Positions 1 to 11,832 of a DNA stretch of 64,000 nt are shown one piece after another (within the stretch, counting starts at the first letter, position 1; each line of letters begins with the position of its first letter). This DNA comes from Lycorma delicatula. Lineage: Eukaryota; Arthropoda; Insecta; Hemiptera; Fulgoridae. The notes under the pieces were generated by a model that was given only the letters and a program-made list of their open reading frames with translations, ran no database searches and had not been told where the DNA came from. The stretch is from the NCBI RefSeq assembly GCF_047948215.1, contig NC_134455.1, forward strand, positions 76,447,189 to 76,511,188, written 5' to 3'. Both the position numbers and the translations under genes were made by a program.

Positions 1-245
1 CTCTTTAGCTTCCGGAACCACCCTAAAGTACTACTTTAGTGTAAATGAAGTGTAATCTTGTACAATCTCAGTTCGACTATTTTTGAGATGTGTAGTTAAT
101 TGAAACCCAACCACCAAAGAACACCGGTATCCACGATCTAGTATTCAAATCCGTGTAAACGCAACTGCCTTTACTGAGATTTGAACCTTAGAACTCTCGA
201 CTTCAAAATCAGCTGATTGACGAAGACGGGTTCAACACTAGACCA
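1..245 (-). mobile_element. SINE family A copy 1 (tail type 1), cut by window edge
   Basis: This is a tRNA-derived short interspersed element in reverse orientation. On the minus strand it reads a tRNA-like head near 190-240, then the family body near 75-160 (TTTGGTGGTTGGGTTTCAAT followed by the CATCTCA motif), then a tail at 1-50 containing a GGTTCCGGAAGC-like end. At least eight other copies of the same body occur in the window. Being RNA polymerase III-type retroposons, such elements encode no protein and depend on LINE enzymes. The head ends at about 245 exactly where composite repeat family R begins, so the two are joined here. Confidence 0.8.
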
Positions 246-570
246 ACCTGGTAGGTTGCTGTAGTCGTCCGATATGTTGTAACATCACAGGTGAGCGGTA
301 GAATTAAATAAATTAATAAATAAATAAAATAAATAATATTTAAAGTGTTAAAAAGTATTTAAAGTGGCCGCTAGTACCACCACACCCGCGCGAATGAAAT
401 ATGGTATGCGTGCGCGCGCGCTTTTGTTAGAATCATTGAATTTAATAAACAAAAAATATTATATTTAAATAAAATGATAAATATTTTAAATTAAGTTGTG
501 TGTAAGCCGTGTATCAAAAAAAAAGTCAAATGGATGGAATGTCAGCTACATCTGTGTTTTCAGCTTTTTT
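246..570 (+). repeat. Composite interspersed repeat family R, partial copy 1
   Basis: This matches the middle-to-right part of the longer repeats at 9155-10072 and (reversed) 3832-4777 and 12583-13487. Shared landmarks are CTGTAGTCGTCCGATATG, the stretch around ATCACAGGTGAGCGGTA, a GC-dinucleotide-rich block near 390-420, and AGAATCATTGAATTTAATAA. The left half of the family, which in other copies contains a promoter-like conserved block, is missing and replaced by the SINE at 1-245. No coding capacity is visible. The class is uncertain: a non-autonomous DNA element or a composite SINE are both possible. Confidence 0.65.
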
Positions 571-1144
571 TTCAATAAATTCATGTAACTATAAACTTAA
601 GAATTTTTTCAACTTACTATAATAATCTAGTCGTTTGAAAAAAGATTTTTTATAAATTTGACTAAAAATAAATTTTTTTATAATAATATTTACATAAAAG
701 TCCTTATTTATTTCATGATAAAATAGTTTTGTGTTAATAAAAATTAGAAATTTATTTTTAAACTTCTACATTCTTTGTTTATTTAGTATATACCTTAATG
801 GATCAAGGTCAGATGTTTTATGTAAAATTGATATTTTTAGAAAGCTATATAATATCAGTTTTGGCTCGGAAAGGAGACAATCTAAATTGCTATACAGTTA
901 TATATTGTAGAAAGAACGTTAAGCAAAGAGTATCACATAGTATTTCATTGCATGACAAAAATAAGTAAAATAGTTAATTTAATCCGTAAATAATTTTTTA
1001 AATGTTGTTTTAATTTTACGACAGTAAGTATAAAGATAGAAAACGAATAATAAAAAAAAATATAAAATGAAATATACTGATATTTAATGAGATGTACATC
1101 ATATCACAGGCATTCATTGTCAAGAGTAATGAGATTGTTTATAG
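571..1144. other. AT-rich filler
   Basis: Apart from homopolymer A and T runs I see no coding frame, repeat match or structured element here. Confidence 0.6.
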
Positions 1145-1303
1145 TTACGAGTCTGTGAGATTGTAGGGCGTCTCGACTGCTTGGCTGGGGTCGTATTTCA
1201 AAGGAATGGCCCACACATAGGCGGCGTTATTTACTGCCTGTACTATAGACAATAGGAATGCTCGCTTGCCAGGAGTTGAGCTGGTTGCCCTATCTTGTTC
1301 CCA
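1145..1303 (-). other. Candidate orphan exon or coding relic
   Basis: A block of balanced base composition sits inside AT-rich sequence. On the minus strand one frame is open for about 52 codons from 1303 and ends with TAA at 1145-1147. Its translation includes the plausible stretch AVNNAAYVWAIPLKYDPSQ and ends NLTDS. A GTAACT donor-like site overlaps the stop (GT at 1148-1147), so the frame might end by splicing instead. Another minus frame is open over the left part and also looks protein-like, which would fit a frameshifted relic. I do not recognise the family. It could be an exon of an unknown gene, a decayed transposon gene, or chance. Confidence 0.25.
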
Positions 1304-1914
1304 TCAATCCATGCAAGAAATCGTTTACAGAAATAAATTCTATAATATTTTATTAAATAAATATAATTTTCAGAAATAAAACTGCAATAAATAAGAAGAA
1401 ATCTAAAAATGTATTTTTTCTTAAACATTTTAGCAAACGTTTTCTAAAAAAGTATTAAGTTTTTACTAGTAATGTATATTATTCAATATGTAACGCATAG
1501 AAATTTTTAAGAGGTTTTTTAACACATTTATAACGGGTTGTTTTCAACTTTTTGTAATGTTTTTCTTTTCTAAAATAAGAGATCCGATATTAACAGAGAC
1601 GAATTGTAATTATAAATTAAAAAACAAAATAAAGATTAGTTACATATATAAATATTATTTCAAATGTATAAAATAAAAATAATAAGAAATAAAACAATAT
1701 ATACATATACAACAATGAAAAAATTTGCATGTTTTTAAAACTTAAATTTATAAATAATTTCTAATTACACTGATTTCTGTTAACAGGGAAAAAATAAAAA
1801 CTTTTTAATCTATATTATATTGAAATTTACCAAATATACATCGCGATCATTTTGTTGCGGACTACGTGCATTACTTCAACAATTTCTAAGGAAGCGTTTG
1901 CGTAAATTATCATC
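1304..1914. other. AT-rich filler
   Basis: No open frame or repeat match is evident beyond short ATA-type low-complexity runs. Confidence 0.6.
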
Positions 1915-2690
1915 GCATACAAGATTATTTTACGGGACTGCACAAAAGGCTACAAAGAAATTAGGTCTACATGCCGAGTATATTTCGCGCAGGAACTGAA
2001 AACCCCAGATACTGTTAAAAGTATAAGGTGGTACCAGTGGTTTATCAATGAGGTGGAAGGTAATGGGATGGGCATATTGAATAATGTGTTTTTTGTGAAT
2101 GAGGTGTATTTTCACCTTAGCGGTTACATCAGTAGTCAGAACAACAGATATTGGTCATGAAAAAATCCACACATCTTAATGAATCGCCGCTGCACTCACG
2201 AAAGGTTTGTTGTGCGATTTGTCGACGACGATTACTGGGCCTAATTTCTTTTTTACGAAACCGTCGAGAGTTCGGCATACCATGCTATAATTATGCAATT
2301 TTTCTTCTACAGCTTGATGAACGCTATTGTTACCTGCAACAAGACTGGGTAACGTGCCACACATTCAGATACACCATGGAAATTTTGGAAGAAACGTTTG
2401 GTGATCGCATGTTCTCAAAAGATCTGTTTAACCTCGTTCCTCTGACTTATCATCACCGGATTTCTTTCTCTGGAGTTTTTGAAAGGACTTGTATATCAAG
2501 CAAATCTTCGTTCACTGCAAGACCTTTAACGAACCATTTCAGCAGAGATGAATTCCATGATGTCCTATGAAGCGAGTCAAAATATATGGTGCGAGGGATT
2601 TGGACCTACCTTTAGGAAAATGATGGATATTTCCAACACTTGCTTTAAGACATTACCATTTGTGCATAACTGCATTCCATGAATCAAATC
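1915..2690 (+). pseudogene. Mariner/Tc1-type transposase relic
   Basis: The stretch reads as a decayed DNA-transposon transposase of the IS630/Tc1/mariner superfamily, interrupted by stops and frameshifts. Before the break near 2150 one frame gives EVYFHLSGYISSQNNRYWS, where the E corresponds to the position of the second catalytic aspartate. The next open frame (2151-2570) continues with NESPLHSRKV and LQQDWVTCHT, the usual LQQDGATCHT block with the conserved glycine replaced by tryptophan, then FGDRMFSKDLF. The region where the third catalytic acidic residue would be expected (PRSPDL-type block) is altered. The N-terminal DNA-binding part is only dimly visible before about 1930. It cannot make an active enzyme. 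Family assignment rests on motif memory, not on an alignment. Confidence 0.75.
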
Positions 2691-2995
2691 AAATGTGAGT
2701 ATCTCTGTATTATAAACTGGGAGTTGTGGTGTGTAGTATCAGGGTATTCACGATAAAATTATTGCATTATATTATCATCTATCGTTCAAATAGTATAACC
2801 TTTCAAAAGAAAGGCAAAATTTTGTTCCTTCAAAATTTAAAATTTTTAAATCAAGATAATTTTATGATTTAAAAGATTAAAAAAGGTTATTTTATTTTTG
2901 AAAATAAAAAAACAATAAGTACTCTAAAGAAAAGATTATTATTTTTTCGTAGACCAAAAAAAAAACTGGGATTCTAAATTAAATTTTCTAATATA

Positions 2996-3042
<47 letters not shown>

Positions 3043-3831
3043 TTCATTTACAACTTCAAAAAGATACTAATATAGGTCTATTTTGTGATGCTATTTATGG
3101 TCAGTTTGCAGTTAAGATCAGATTTTCTATATAGATTATTATTTTTTGTTAGTTTTCTATTAAAAAAAAAAACAAAAAAAAACACTAAATTCTTCCGTAT
3201 TCATAATTGCTTTCTTTAGATTTTTATCTGAAAAAACTGATCAACGCTGTTAAATGATGATAAAAAAAAGAATGAGTTAAATATACTATATAACCTAGAT
3301 TAATAAGCCCAAGGTTTAAAAAAAAAATCAAGATATAATTATTTGTTAAAAATCATTAACGTTATATAAAAGTAAATGATGTCTTGTAACGTGACAAGCG
3401 TAATGAGCTGTTTTTTAGTCGATCACTTGTGCGTTGCTCTATTAAACAAGTCACATTTAAAATTTACAGTGAGCAAAACAAAAAATTCATAATGTTCAAA
3501 CAATTTATTCTTTCTTCAATCTTTTCTATTTTCCATTTGAATTTTTCCTGTCTTGGATTACACAATATACATTTTTATTTACTACTTTAAAAAAAATCAA
3601 TTCTTCTCTAATGATTTTCTTCATTGTATATTCTCGTATTTTAATTCCATTTTACACATTTAAAGATAATATGATCTCAGGTTTCGTTTAAAATTTGTTA
3701 TCTTATAATTTGTTTTTAACATCACTTTTTCCGTAACCTTTTGCTTTGAGTACTTGTTTCAGATAACCGAACCATTTAAGTTTTTATTTCTCCAATTCTG
3801 CAACTGTATAGCCTTTGTCTTGTAAGCCTTT
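2691..3831. other. AT-rich filler with a (TA)n tract
   Basis: It holds a TA microsatellite (2991-3034) followed by a T run, several A-runs of 8-10 bases, and nothing that looks coding. Confidence 0.6.
2991..3034. repeat. (TA)n microsatellite
   Basis: About 20 TA dinucleotide units with one G interruption, running into a T homopolymer. Confidence 0.95.
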
Positions 3832-4777
3832 ATCTGATGCACGGCTTACACACACATACAACACAGAATTAAAAATATTTATAATTCTATTTTAATATAA
3901 TATTTTTGTTCATTGAATTCAATGATTCTAACTAAAGAGCGCGCGCATACAATATTTCATTAACACGGGTATGGCGGTACTAGCGGCAACATTAAAACTT
4001 TTTTACACTTTAAATATTATTCATTTTTATAATTCTGCCGCTCACTTGTCACGTTACAACATAGCAGACGACTACAGCAGTTACTTTAATACGGATTTGA
4101 ATACTAGTTGGTGGATACCACTATTATTTGGTGGTTGGGTTTCAATTAACCACTCATCTCAGGAATGATCGGCTTGAGACTGTACAAGACTACACTTCAT
4201 TTACATCATCCTCTGAAGTAATACCTTACGGTGTTTCCGGAGGCTAAGCAGAAGAAGAGAGAGATGACTTCAGCAACTGTACGTCAGTGCTACACTAGCA
4301 CTTCTTGTGGTGAGAGAAGGTACTAATAACACACTATAGCCACTAGTTTATTTAAGCAATTTTTTTTGGGGGGGGAGCGATTTTGAATTTTTTTAAAAAT
4401 TGTTAACAAATGTGCCTAAGAGAAATAAGACCTTAATTAGGCGAAATTTGCAGATATTGAGAGACATTGCTCTACAACCTCACCCCCCTGATTAAGTTAA
4501 AAATTTAATGGGATCAATGCCCCATATATAAAATAATTGACCAAATTTGGTCAAAATCAGTTTAGTATTGCTGGAGATATAAGGTGATTTAGAGGGCGAC
4601 ACTGAACATACACATATACATACGAACATCCGGAAAATTTCCATCCGGTTTTTTAGGTTCCTTAGGTGTTAAATCGTAAAGATCCAGTGAAAACCGTATA
4701 TTCTCAAATTGGACCGATTACAATACTTTCCCTTCTATAGGTATAGATCTGCTATAGCGCTAGGTGGGAAAGTAAAA
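3832..4777 (-). repeat. Composite interspersed repeat family R, copy 2
   Basis: This is a reverse-oriented copy sharing both halves with the copies at 9155-10072, 12583-13487 and 20522-21150. Landmarks are ATTGAATTCAATGATTCTAA near 3913, the tract around CCGCTCACTTGTCACG near 4038, TTGTTAACAAATGTGCCTAA near 4400, the CTCACCCCCC block near 4480, GAGATATAAGGTGATTTAGA near 4572, and an end reading GGGAAAGTAAAAT at 4766-4778. A family A SINE fragment interrupts it at about 4085-4260. No protein is encoded; the short frame at 3971-4168 merely crosses the repeat-SINE junction. Confidence 0.75.
4085..4260 (+). mobile_element. SINE family A copy 2 (tail type 1), 5'-truncated
   Basis: Starting at GCAGTTACTTTAATACGG, this copy lacks the tRNA-like head but keeps the body (TTTGGTGGTTGGGTTTCAAT near 4128) and tail type 1, with CATCCTCTGAAGTAATACCT near 4206 and TTCCGGAGGCTAAGCAG near 4235. 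It is embedded in repeat R copy 2. The junction falls at a shared GCAG, so it looks like a microhomology join or a 5'-truncated insertion. Confidence 0.8.
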
Positions 4778-5556
4778 TCTTTTTGTAATAAAAAACAAAT
4801 CTACTAATGGAGTAAATAACAATAAATCTAAAAAAATTATATTAATAATCAAGAATAAAATTTTTTTGTTAGGTAATAATTTTCTTGTTTAAAAATACTT
4901 CTTTTTATATTTGTATTTATATCTATAAATAAATGTGTCCTATAATTTTCTATAAGAGATACTTAGCTAAAAAAAAATTTTAATTATAATTTTGATAATG
5001 AAATAAAATAGTGTAAAACGGATATTCAGATTTTTTTCATTAGATAATTTTCTATAATTTACATTTTTTCTGGTTTTTATAACATAGAACATCAGATCAT
5101 TAAAAGAATAAAATATTTGTGTTTTAAAATAATGTTATGTTCCTTTATTTTTATTAATCTATTACTATGTTTATTATATTTTTCTAATCATTTAACGGAA
5201 GTTTAAAATATGTATTAAAAACTTATTTAATTTAGGTAAATTTTTATTTTTGCAGTTATTGTATTTAAAAAATGCAACTTTATTCAGACAAATATCTTGT
5301 ATTACAATATTATATCAAAGTAATATCAGTGTTTTAATAGATTTAAAATTCCAGATAATAAAAAAGTAATGAAATAACATGTAAAAACCCAATAAATATA
5401 TAAAGCTGATTGTAAAACTCATCCTATCGTCGTATTATTATCATGAAATGGTTTTTATTATACGAGTGAAAAAAATTGAGTTTATTAAAAGGATTTTTTC
5501 CCCCGACAATTTAGTACAGTTGTATTAACAGAGAAGCTGTTTCTTTATAGTTACAG
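4778..5556. other. AT-rich filler
   Basis: Nothing is recognisable until the base composition shifts at about 5550. Confidence 0.6.
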
Positions 5557-5736
5557 GGAGGTAGTAGTGGGGTCATCTTGCCAGAGACTGTACTCCAGCC
5601 AGACGGTCAGACAGATGAAATCTGGACGAAGGGGAGAAGCGAAAAAACAAGTATTCAAGAAAAAAGACTTAATAAAACATATGTCCGTCTGAAGGCCAGG
5701 CTACGTCCAGCCGGACTGGCACCCAGGGGAAGTTAA
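5557..5736 (+). other. Candidate short exon, function unknown
   Basis: A distinctly less AT-rich block follows an acceptor-like sequence, TGTTTCTTTATAGTTACAG ending at 5556. From 5557 one frame is open for 59 codons to TAA at 5734-5736. It reads GGSSGVILPETVLQPDGQ, then a basic stretch (KGRSEKTSIQEKRLNKTYVR) and a C-terminus RLRPAGLAPRGS. I do not recognise it. It could be a terminal exon of an unrelated plus-strand gene, or part of an unidentified transposon. There is no partner exon nearby, so confidence is low. Confidence 0.25.
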
Positions 5737-7814
5737 TTGAGCACGCCTCCTGGATTGGCACAGCAATACAACCGGAACACACAATTTACAATTTTACAAA
5801 ACACTTTTCCATGTTCTTTAACACTTATAAAAATAAACAACGGCAACAACAATTGTAATTAACTACGGATTTAAGATGGTATACCAGACAAAATCAATCT
5901 TTCATTAAATAAAGATATAAAATTTTTATTTCACGCATATTTAAAACTCATCACGCAATTAATTAAATGATTTTTTTTTTTTAAATTAATATTCAAACAA
6001 TTAAATTATTAATAGCTTTATACCTGAAATCAATAATTTAACTAATGGGTAATTCCATTCGTTAATATAAATTTGTTTATTATGTTTGTATTACCATTTG
6101 GACCCACCGAATCTCTATTTAAATTAGGTCAGTTCAGGATGATATTATCCTTTACAAAAACATTCAGTCTGTTAATCTAAAAGAAAGCAAAGCTGTTTAC
6201 AGTTGTACTATATATGAATTAAAAAACAAAGTAAACTATACATAATTATTAGAAATAATCTGAAAATATTTTACATGAAAAATTAAACCAAAACGGTACG
6301 GTTTTTGTAATACACTTAAAGATGTTATTAAAACTAATTTCCTTTTTTACATATATACTTGTATATAAAATACTAAATTTAAGAAATAAGGAGACTTAAT
6401 GAAAATATTCTACAAATATAAATATCTATAAAATACTCTAACGGTAAAATCATTCAAAAAATAATGGGTGCAATGATTAAATTATTTTCACTATAAAAGG
6501 TCTTCCATATATCTAATAGAAAAGGAAGTAGTTCTTTCGTATCATTTAAAATAGAAAACCTATTTTATTTCAGTGAAGTAAATAAATACTTTTATTGTCT
6601 TTGAATGTCTCTTTTACAAGTCAAGATTAAATAGACTATGTAAATTAATGTAAAATCTGAACTTAGAGAACATTTTATATTAAAATACAGTAAAATATCA
6701 CCCAACAAAAAAAAGATTATCTGCGGATTAGCTAAACCGGTTTTATAATTCAGAAGGAAAAATGAAATCGTTGTTTTATATATTAATATTATTGCACAAA
6801 AATTCATTAGTTTTAAGAAAAACTGAGTCAATAATAACTGTAAAATACTGAATTTGTTTTTATTTATTCCAAAATATTTTCATCTATGGATCGATGAAAA
6901 ATGTTATTATCATTATTAAATCTGTTCCAGCTAAGTTTAAAACCGGCGATAATTTTTTTCCGTTGCATCAACTTAACAATCACCATTACGTATACTTGAA
7001 AAATTATTTAATGTAAATAAAATATTTCTGTTATAATTCATTTTTGTTAACGTATAATTAGTGATTCTTATTTCATTTCGTTTTCTCCACCTTCTATCAT
7101 GTATGAAGAAAAACAAATTTCGAATAAACTACTTACACCTCATAATCAGGGAGGAATATTATATTCTATAAATAAAAAAATATATATATTACTTTCCAAA
7201 ATTTTATAACACAGAATCTTCAGTTATTTTATTTTGACGAATTTTATAAATCTCTGTATCTATAATATATATGTATTTTTGTTGCCCATTTTGATGTTTC
7301 ATAACTTTAAATCAATTAAGATAAATTTTATAAATTAATAAAATTATTAGCACATTTTAGTCAGTTTTACTATTAAAATGTAGTTGTAATGAAACAAGGA
7401 ATTTGTGAGGTTTTTTAGAGTAGGTTCTGCAACTCGGAAAGGAAAAATTTTATGAAAAATTTACACCCGAAGTATTAAAGAGCATGTTTAAAAAAATTGT
7501 TTTCTAAAACTTACATAATTTTTTTAATAAAACCACTTACGATTTTAAAATACGGGTTAATTATTATAATACAAATTGTATTTATTCAAACTTTAATGTA
7601 TTTTTAAACCGCATGGACGAACGATATAATGTTTTTTATATTTCATCCTTTTTTTTAATTTAATTTTTTTTATAATGAATAACTTATTAATTACTACATA
7701 TCTCGGTGTACAAGTCAAGATTAAAGAATCTAAAAGAAAAATTAAAAATGGAAGGGGTCAAATTATTCTCCAAGAATTAAAGTGATCAAAATTTTATAAA
7801 TATTTTTTCGGGGT
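5737..7814. other. AT-rich filler
   Basis: About 2 kb with only short chance frames, such as 6592-6831 on the minus strand. No repeat family shared with the rest of the window was noticed. Confidence 0.55.
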
Positions 7815-7975
7815 CGATTTACGGGGTGGAATGGTAGCGAGCGTCCCGGCCTTTCATCTGGAGGTCCTGGGTTTGAATTCCGGTCAGGCATGAGATTTTC
7901 CATACGCTAAAAATTTCAATTTCATATTTCAAGTGCAATCGTCAAAGCTTGCGTGTAATTTCATCAACCACAAAA
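7815..7975 (+). mobile_element. SINE family B copy 1
   Basis: A tRNA-like head begins near 7820: GGAATGGTAGCGAGCGTC resembles a Pol III A box region and TGGGTTTGAATTCCGGTC (7868 on) contains a B-box-like core. A non-tRNA body follows with CAGGCATGAGATTTTCC, and the element ends in an A-rich tail near 7970. The head does not fold into a complete tRNA, having no matching acceptor stem. The other family B pieces at 11.8, 20.1, 20.3, 28.7 and 60.7 kb share the head or the CAGGCATG junction. Confidence 0.75.
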
Positions 7976-9154
7976 AAAAATAAATAAAAATATACTGTTA
8001 AAATGAAAATAGCAAGATTGAATAATTTGGCAATGCATTTTCATATAACCTTTATAATATAATTTAAAATTTACAAACAAAAAAAAATTATTTTTATTAT
8101 AAATTTATTTATTGTCACCTATTATATTTCGTAATTTTCAGAGCACATAAAAGAATTGTAAAAAAAGAAAAAAAATGTATAAACAGGTTTTTTACAGAAT
8201 AAATAAATTTTATGATGTCTTCATAGCAACTAATCTGCGTGACTGTAAAACTCTGCGTTACCAATATAACTTCTCATATAATAATAATATTAAACTAACG
8301 CCCAGACTTATGAAGAGCCAAGAAAACAAAAAAAAATTTACTGTAAATAAAATTTCAGTTAGTTTTCGTGTACCATTTGGCTATCTAGTTCCCTAATTTA
8401 GGTCATCATATTTTGTGTGAATGCACTGCGCATCTTAACGAGATACTTTTTAAAATAACATCTTCATTTTTTCAGCTAGTCACATATTTTTTCTTAATTT
8501 AGAACTTAGTTTTCGTTTTATTATTATATATTTTTTTTTGCAAAATCTACTAATTATAACAAAAATAAAGAATAGTATTTCTTTTAACAGTCATTGTTAA
8601 AATATTAAATTCATGAAATACTAAATGTTAATATGATTTAACTTAAAAATGAAATAAATTTTAAGTAGGTGTCAATTTAAGAAAAACTAACAATGTTAAC
8701 AATGACTTACACTCTAAGAAAATTTGCTGTGTTTCCTAATAGTAGTACTTCGAGTTTTTTACTGCTGTTGGATCATCATTGAAGTAAGCGATAAGTATAA
8801 AAAACATAAATTAAAAAGGAAAAAATTAAATCCCATCCTTTCTCTAAAAGCGGTCGGGTACAACTAAGCATAATTTGACAAATATGTTTTTAAAGTCATC
8901 TTTTATTTGTTGTTGATTATGATTAAGCATTAAAACATCTATGTAAATGTATTTTAATAACATTTTTTACTTTTAATTTTTCTCATTAAAGGTAGCGGAA
9001 TAATAGATTTTTCTATAAAGTTGCGCACGTTTTCTGTAAAAAATAGTCAAATATTTATTAATTTATTTATTAGTATTTTCTGTGGTTTACTTTGTTATAA
9101 ATAAATAAAAGTTAATTAAAAAAAGTCAATAAATGTGTTGTATAGGCTGTACAT
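7976..9154. other. AT-rich filler
   Basis: It contains a chance 73-codon frame (8175-8396) of A/T-biased codons and no recognisable element. Confidence 0.55.
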
Positions 9155-10072
9155 ATTTTACTTTCCCGTCTAGATAGCGCTATAACAGAAATATAGATCT
9201 AGAAGGGATATTATTGTAATCGGTCCAATTTGGGAATACGCGGTTTTCACCGGATCTTGACGTGTCGACACCTAAGAACCTAATAACCGAAAAATACCTG
9301 ATGGAAATTTATGTTCGTATGTGCACACGTGCGCGTGTTTTCGGTGTCGCTCTGTAAATCACCATATATCTCCAGAAATAATGGACCAATTTTGATCAAA
9401 CTCGGTCAGATTACTCTGCATATGTTAAAATTCAAATTAAAAGGTCAAGGGGTTGAGATTTTAGAGCAAGTTCACCTTCAGTATCTTGAGCTTTTATCTA
9501 ATTAATACAATATTTTTCTTAGCCGCATTTTTAACAATTAAAAAATAACAATATGTGCATTAAAATATATTTGCATGTTTACCCCTCACCACAAAAATAT
9601 GCTGCTGTAGTCGTCTGCTATGATGCGATTTCACAGTGTGGTACAATTAAATAAATGAATAGTATTTAAAGTAAAAAGTAACTCTGTCTGGCTGTGTCTC
9701 GAACTCGATCGCTCGGTTGACTCAGTACCTAGTGCATTAAGCCTCGCGGCTGCACTACTCTTTCGACCGTACCATTAATTTGTTGTTCATAAGTTGTGAA
9801 ATTATATTAATTTAGTTAGTACCGACCGTCACCGCCAGTACCGCCACACGGCGCGAATTGAATACGGTATGCGCGCACGCTGTAATTGGAATCATTGAAT
9901 TAAATAAACGAAAAAATACTCTATTTAAATAAAAAGATAAAAATTTTAAATTAAGGTTTGTGTGTATGTGTGTGTAGACCGTGTATCAGAAACAACCCAC
10001 ATTTTTAGGATTTTCGTGGAACGCGGCTTTAGCAGGGTAACGGAAAAGGCCTAAAACTGTGTTGTCAGTTTT
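9155..10072 (+). repeat. Composite interspersed repeat family R, copy 3 (near complete)
   Basis: This is one of the two fullest forward-comparable copies. It begins TTTACTTTCCCGTCTAGATA near 9157, runs through TTGTAATCGGTCCAATTTGG, ATCACCATATATCTCCAG (9358 on), a GGTCAAGGGGTTGAG block and TTTTTAACAATTA. It then reaches CTGTAGTCGTCTGCTATG near 9603, a reverse-strand tRNA-like segment at 9700-9775 (TCTCGAACTCGATCGC), and AGAATCATTGAATTAAATAA near 9889. It ends with GGGTAACGGAAAAGG and TGTGTTGTCAG near 10060. The outer CTTTCCCGT and a CGGGAAAG-like motif at the other end form a short imperfect inverted pair. No transposase is encoded, so it would be non-autonomous. Confidence 0.75.
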
Positions 10073-11475
10073 TAAAATTAAATTATATCTGATCGTTTTA
10101 ATTCATTGTTTTTCATGTAGTAATTTTCTGGAGGAAAATTTATGCAACCGTAACATAATATTTTAAATCCAAGTAACCAAGATTCAGAAAAAACACGAAA
10201 TTTTAGTTTTTATTGTAACATTAAAATTACAATTTACAAGGATTTTAATAGTATGAAATTTTATTTCATACTCTTAAAAAATCATAAAATTATTCTAGAA
10301 CAAATAAAATTATTAAGTACATGCGCAAAATAAATAAACGATGTATAAACTTCACGAAAATATTATTACAAAAGTTATTGTATCTGGAGTGGAGAAATGC
10401 TCATAAAAAAACATGTAAGGGAAAGACAAAGAGAGAATTAATGCGTAAGAGAGATAGAAGCTAGCAAGAAAGAGTGAGAGAGTAAAGAGACCGAGAGAGA
10501 TTTTTGTGGTTGTTTACGAGGAGTATTATAAATACAACAGACATTCAGAGCCTACCCCAACCTAAGATTCGTTACAACTAGTCTCATCAAGAGAAGTAAT
10601 CGACCGGGCACTGGGCGAGAACATAATATACAGTTGTATCATAGATGTACATTCTTTACACCTTGAAATCTGATAAATGACCCTGTTATGTATAGAACAT
10701 TCAGTGAAGTTATAAATTTTAAAAGTATTAATAAGAAACATTTATTTCTAAAGTAAAAGAAAAAAATACTATTAACAAATCAAAATTGCATTCCATATGT
10801 CGGGCTATTATTTTGATTTTGTCGATAAAAATAATTATGTGACAAATTTATAATATTACTACTAAAATAGCGTAAAAAAATTAATGAAAAAATCAACTCT
10901 TTTACAATGCCTTTTCATAATAATTGTGTTACATCGTTGTCGTTGAATTCGTAGCTTAGTAAGTCTTATTCAACGGTGGTAAAAAGATTATGACTTGTTT
11001 TCACATTTCTTCTCTATTAAGTTACACAATTGTATTACTTCTTTCTTTTTAATGGAGATTAGTTCAAGAAATTGTCTCTTTTTTGATACTTTTTTACGTG
11101 ACTTGATTTTACGCCACTGTGTAAGCGTAAAAAAATATTCCACTCGTATATCCTATTAACTGTAATAACTATCCATTTCTAACTGACGTAGTCCAATTTA
11201 ACCACAATTTAAGGTTACCGATTTACCAGTTATCTGCTGTTATTCAAGATTTATTTCGGCCAAGAAAATCACTACATTTAACAATAAAAGAATCTGGTAC
11301 GCTCATTTTAAAAATTCAAAAGCGTGTATAATAATGAAAAACAACCATTATTAGGTAGCGGATGAAGTGATATGTAAAAATAAAAATTTTAATTAATATT
11401 TAGAACCGATAATGTTCTGTTAAGTAACTGTTGTAATTTCACCAACTTTTCACATAAAATAATAACCACTCTAAA
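10073..11475. other. AT-rich filler with a GA-rich stretch
   Basis: A purine-biased stretch rich in GAGA lies at about 10415-10505. A more balanced segment follows at 10530-10620 (CCTACCCCAACCTAAGATTC). No open frame or known element is recognisable. Confidence 0.5.
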
Positions 11476-11513
<38 letters not shown>

Positions 11514-11558
11514 GAAAAAGAAGAAGAAGAAGAAGAAGAAGACGGTGAAGGAGGAGGA
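11476..11558. repeat. Compound (TAA)n-(AAG)n microsatellite
   Basis: Perfect AAT/TAA triplets (about 11477-11511) pass directly into AAG/AGG-type purine triplets. The purine part shades into GGAGGAGGAG, suggesting stepwise mutation of one tract into another. Confidence 0.95.
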
Positions 11559-11734
11559 GAAGAAGAATGCAATCTATTTAATTAATTGATCGTTACATTA
11601 CTTTTCTCTTCGGAATAATTTATGTAGTTGTTATTTTAAAAAGTTTTTCACCAAAGTTGATTTCTTTGTATCAAAATTTATTGATTTATACAGCAAAAGT
11701 AAGCTGTTGTCAATAAAATGTATAACAATGGAAG

Positions 11735-11832
11735 ATTTGGTAGAAAAAAATCGTTCCTCATCGGGATTAGAACCTGGAATCTACGGAAGAAAAATAGAGA
11801 CGCTACTACTCCACCGCGGAGATCGAAAAGTT
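11735..11832 (-). mobile_element. SINE family B copy 2, head only
   Basis: On the minus strand it reads GATCTCCGCGGTGGAGTAGT then a spacer and a B-box-like AGGTTCTAATCCCGATGAGG. This matches the family B head organisation. It ends near a T-rich join and carries no recognisable body, so it is a short or decayed copy. Confidence 0.65.

Noticed and set aside
3971..4168. 65-codon plus-strand frame
   Set aside because: It runs across the junction of repeat R and a SINE, so it is a mobile-element read-through.
7815..7890. tRNA gene
   Set aside because: B-box-like sequence is present, but the acceptor stem and anticodon arm do not close and a SINE body follows; the same applies to the heads at 11735, 27425, 28655 and 60688.
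11476..11558. CRISPR-like repeat structure
   Set aside because: Simple triplet microsatellite without spacers; no CRISPR array occurs in the window.
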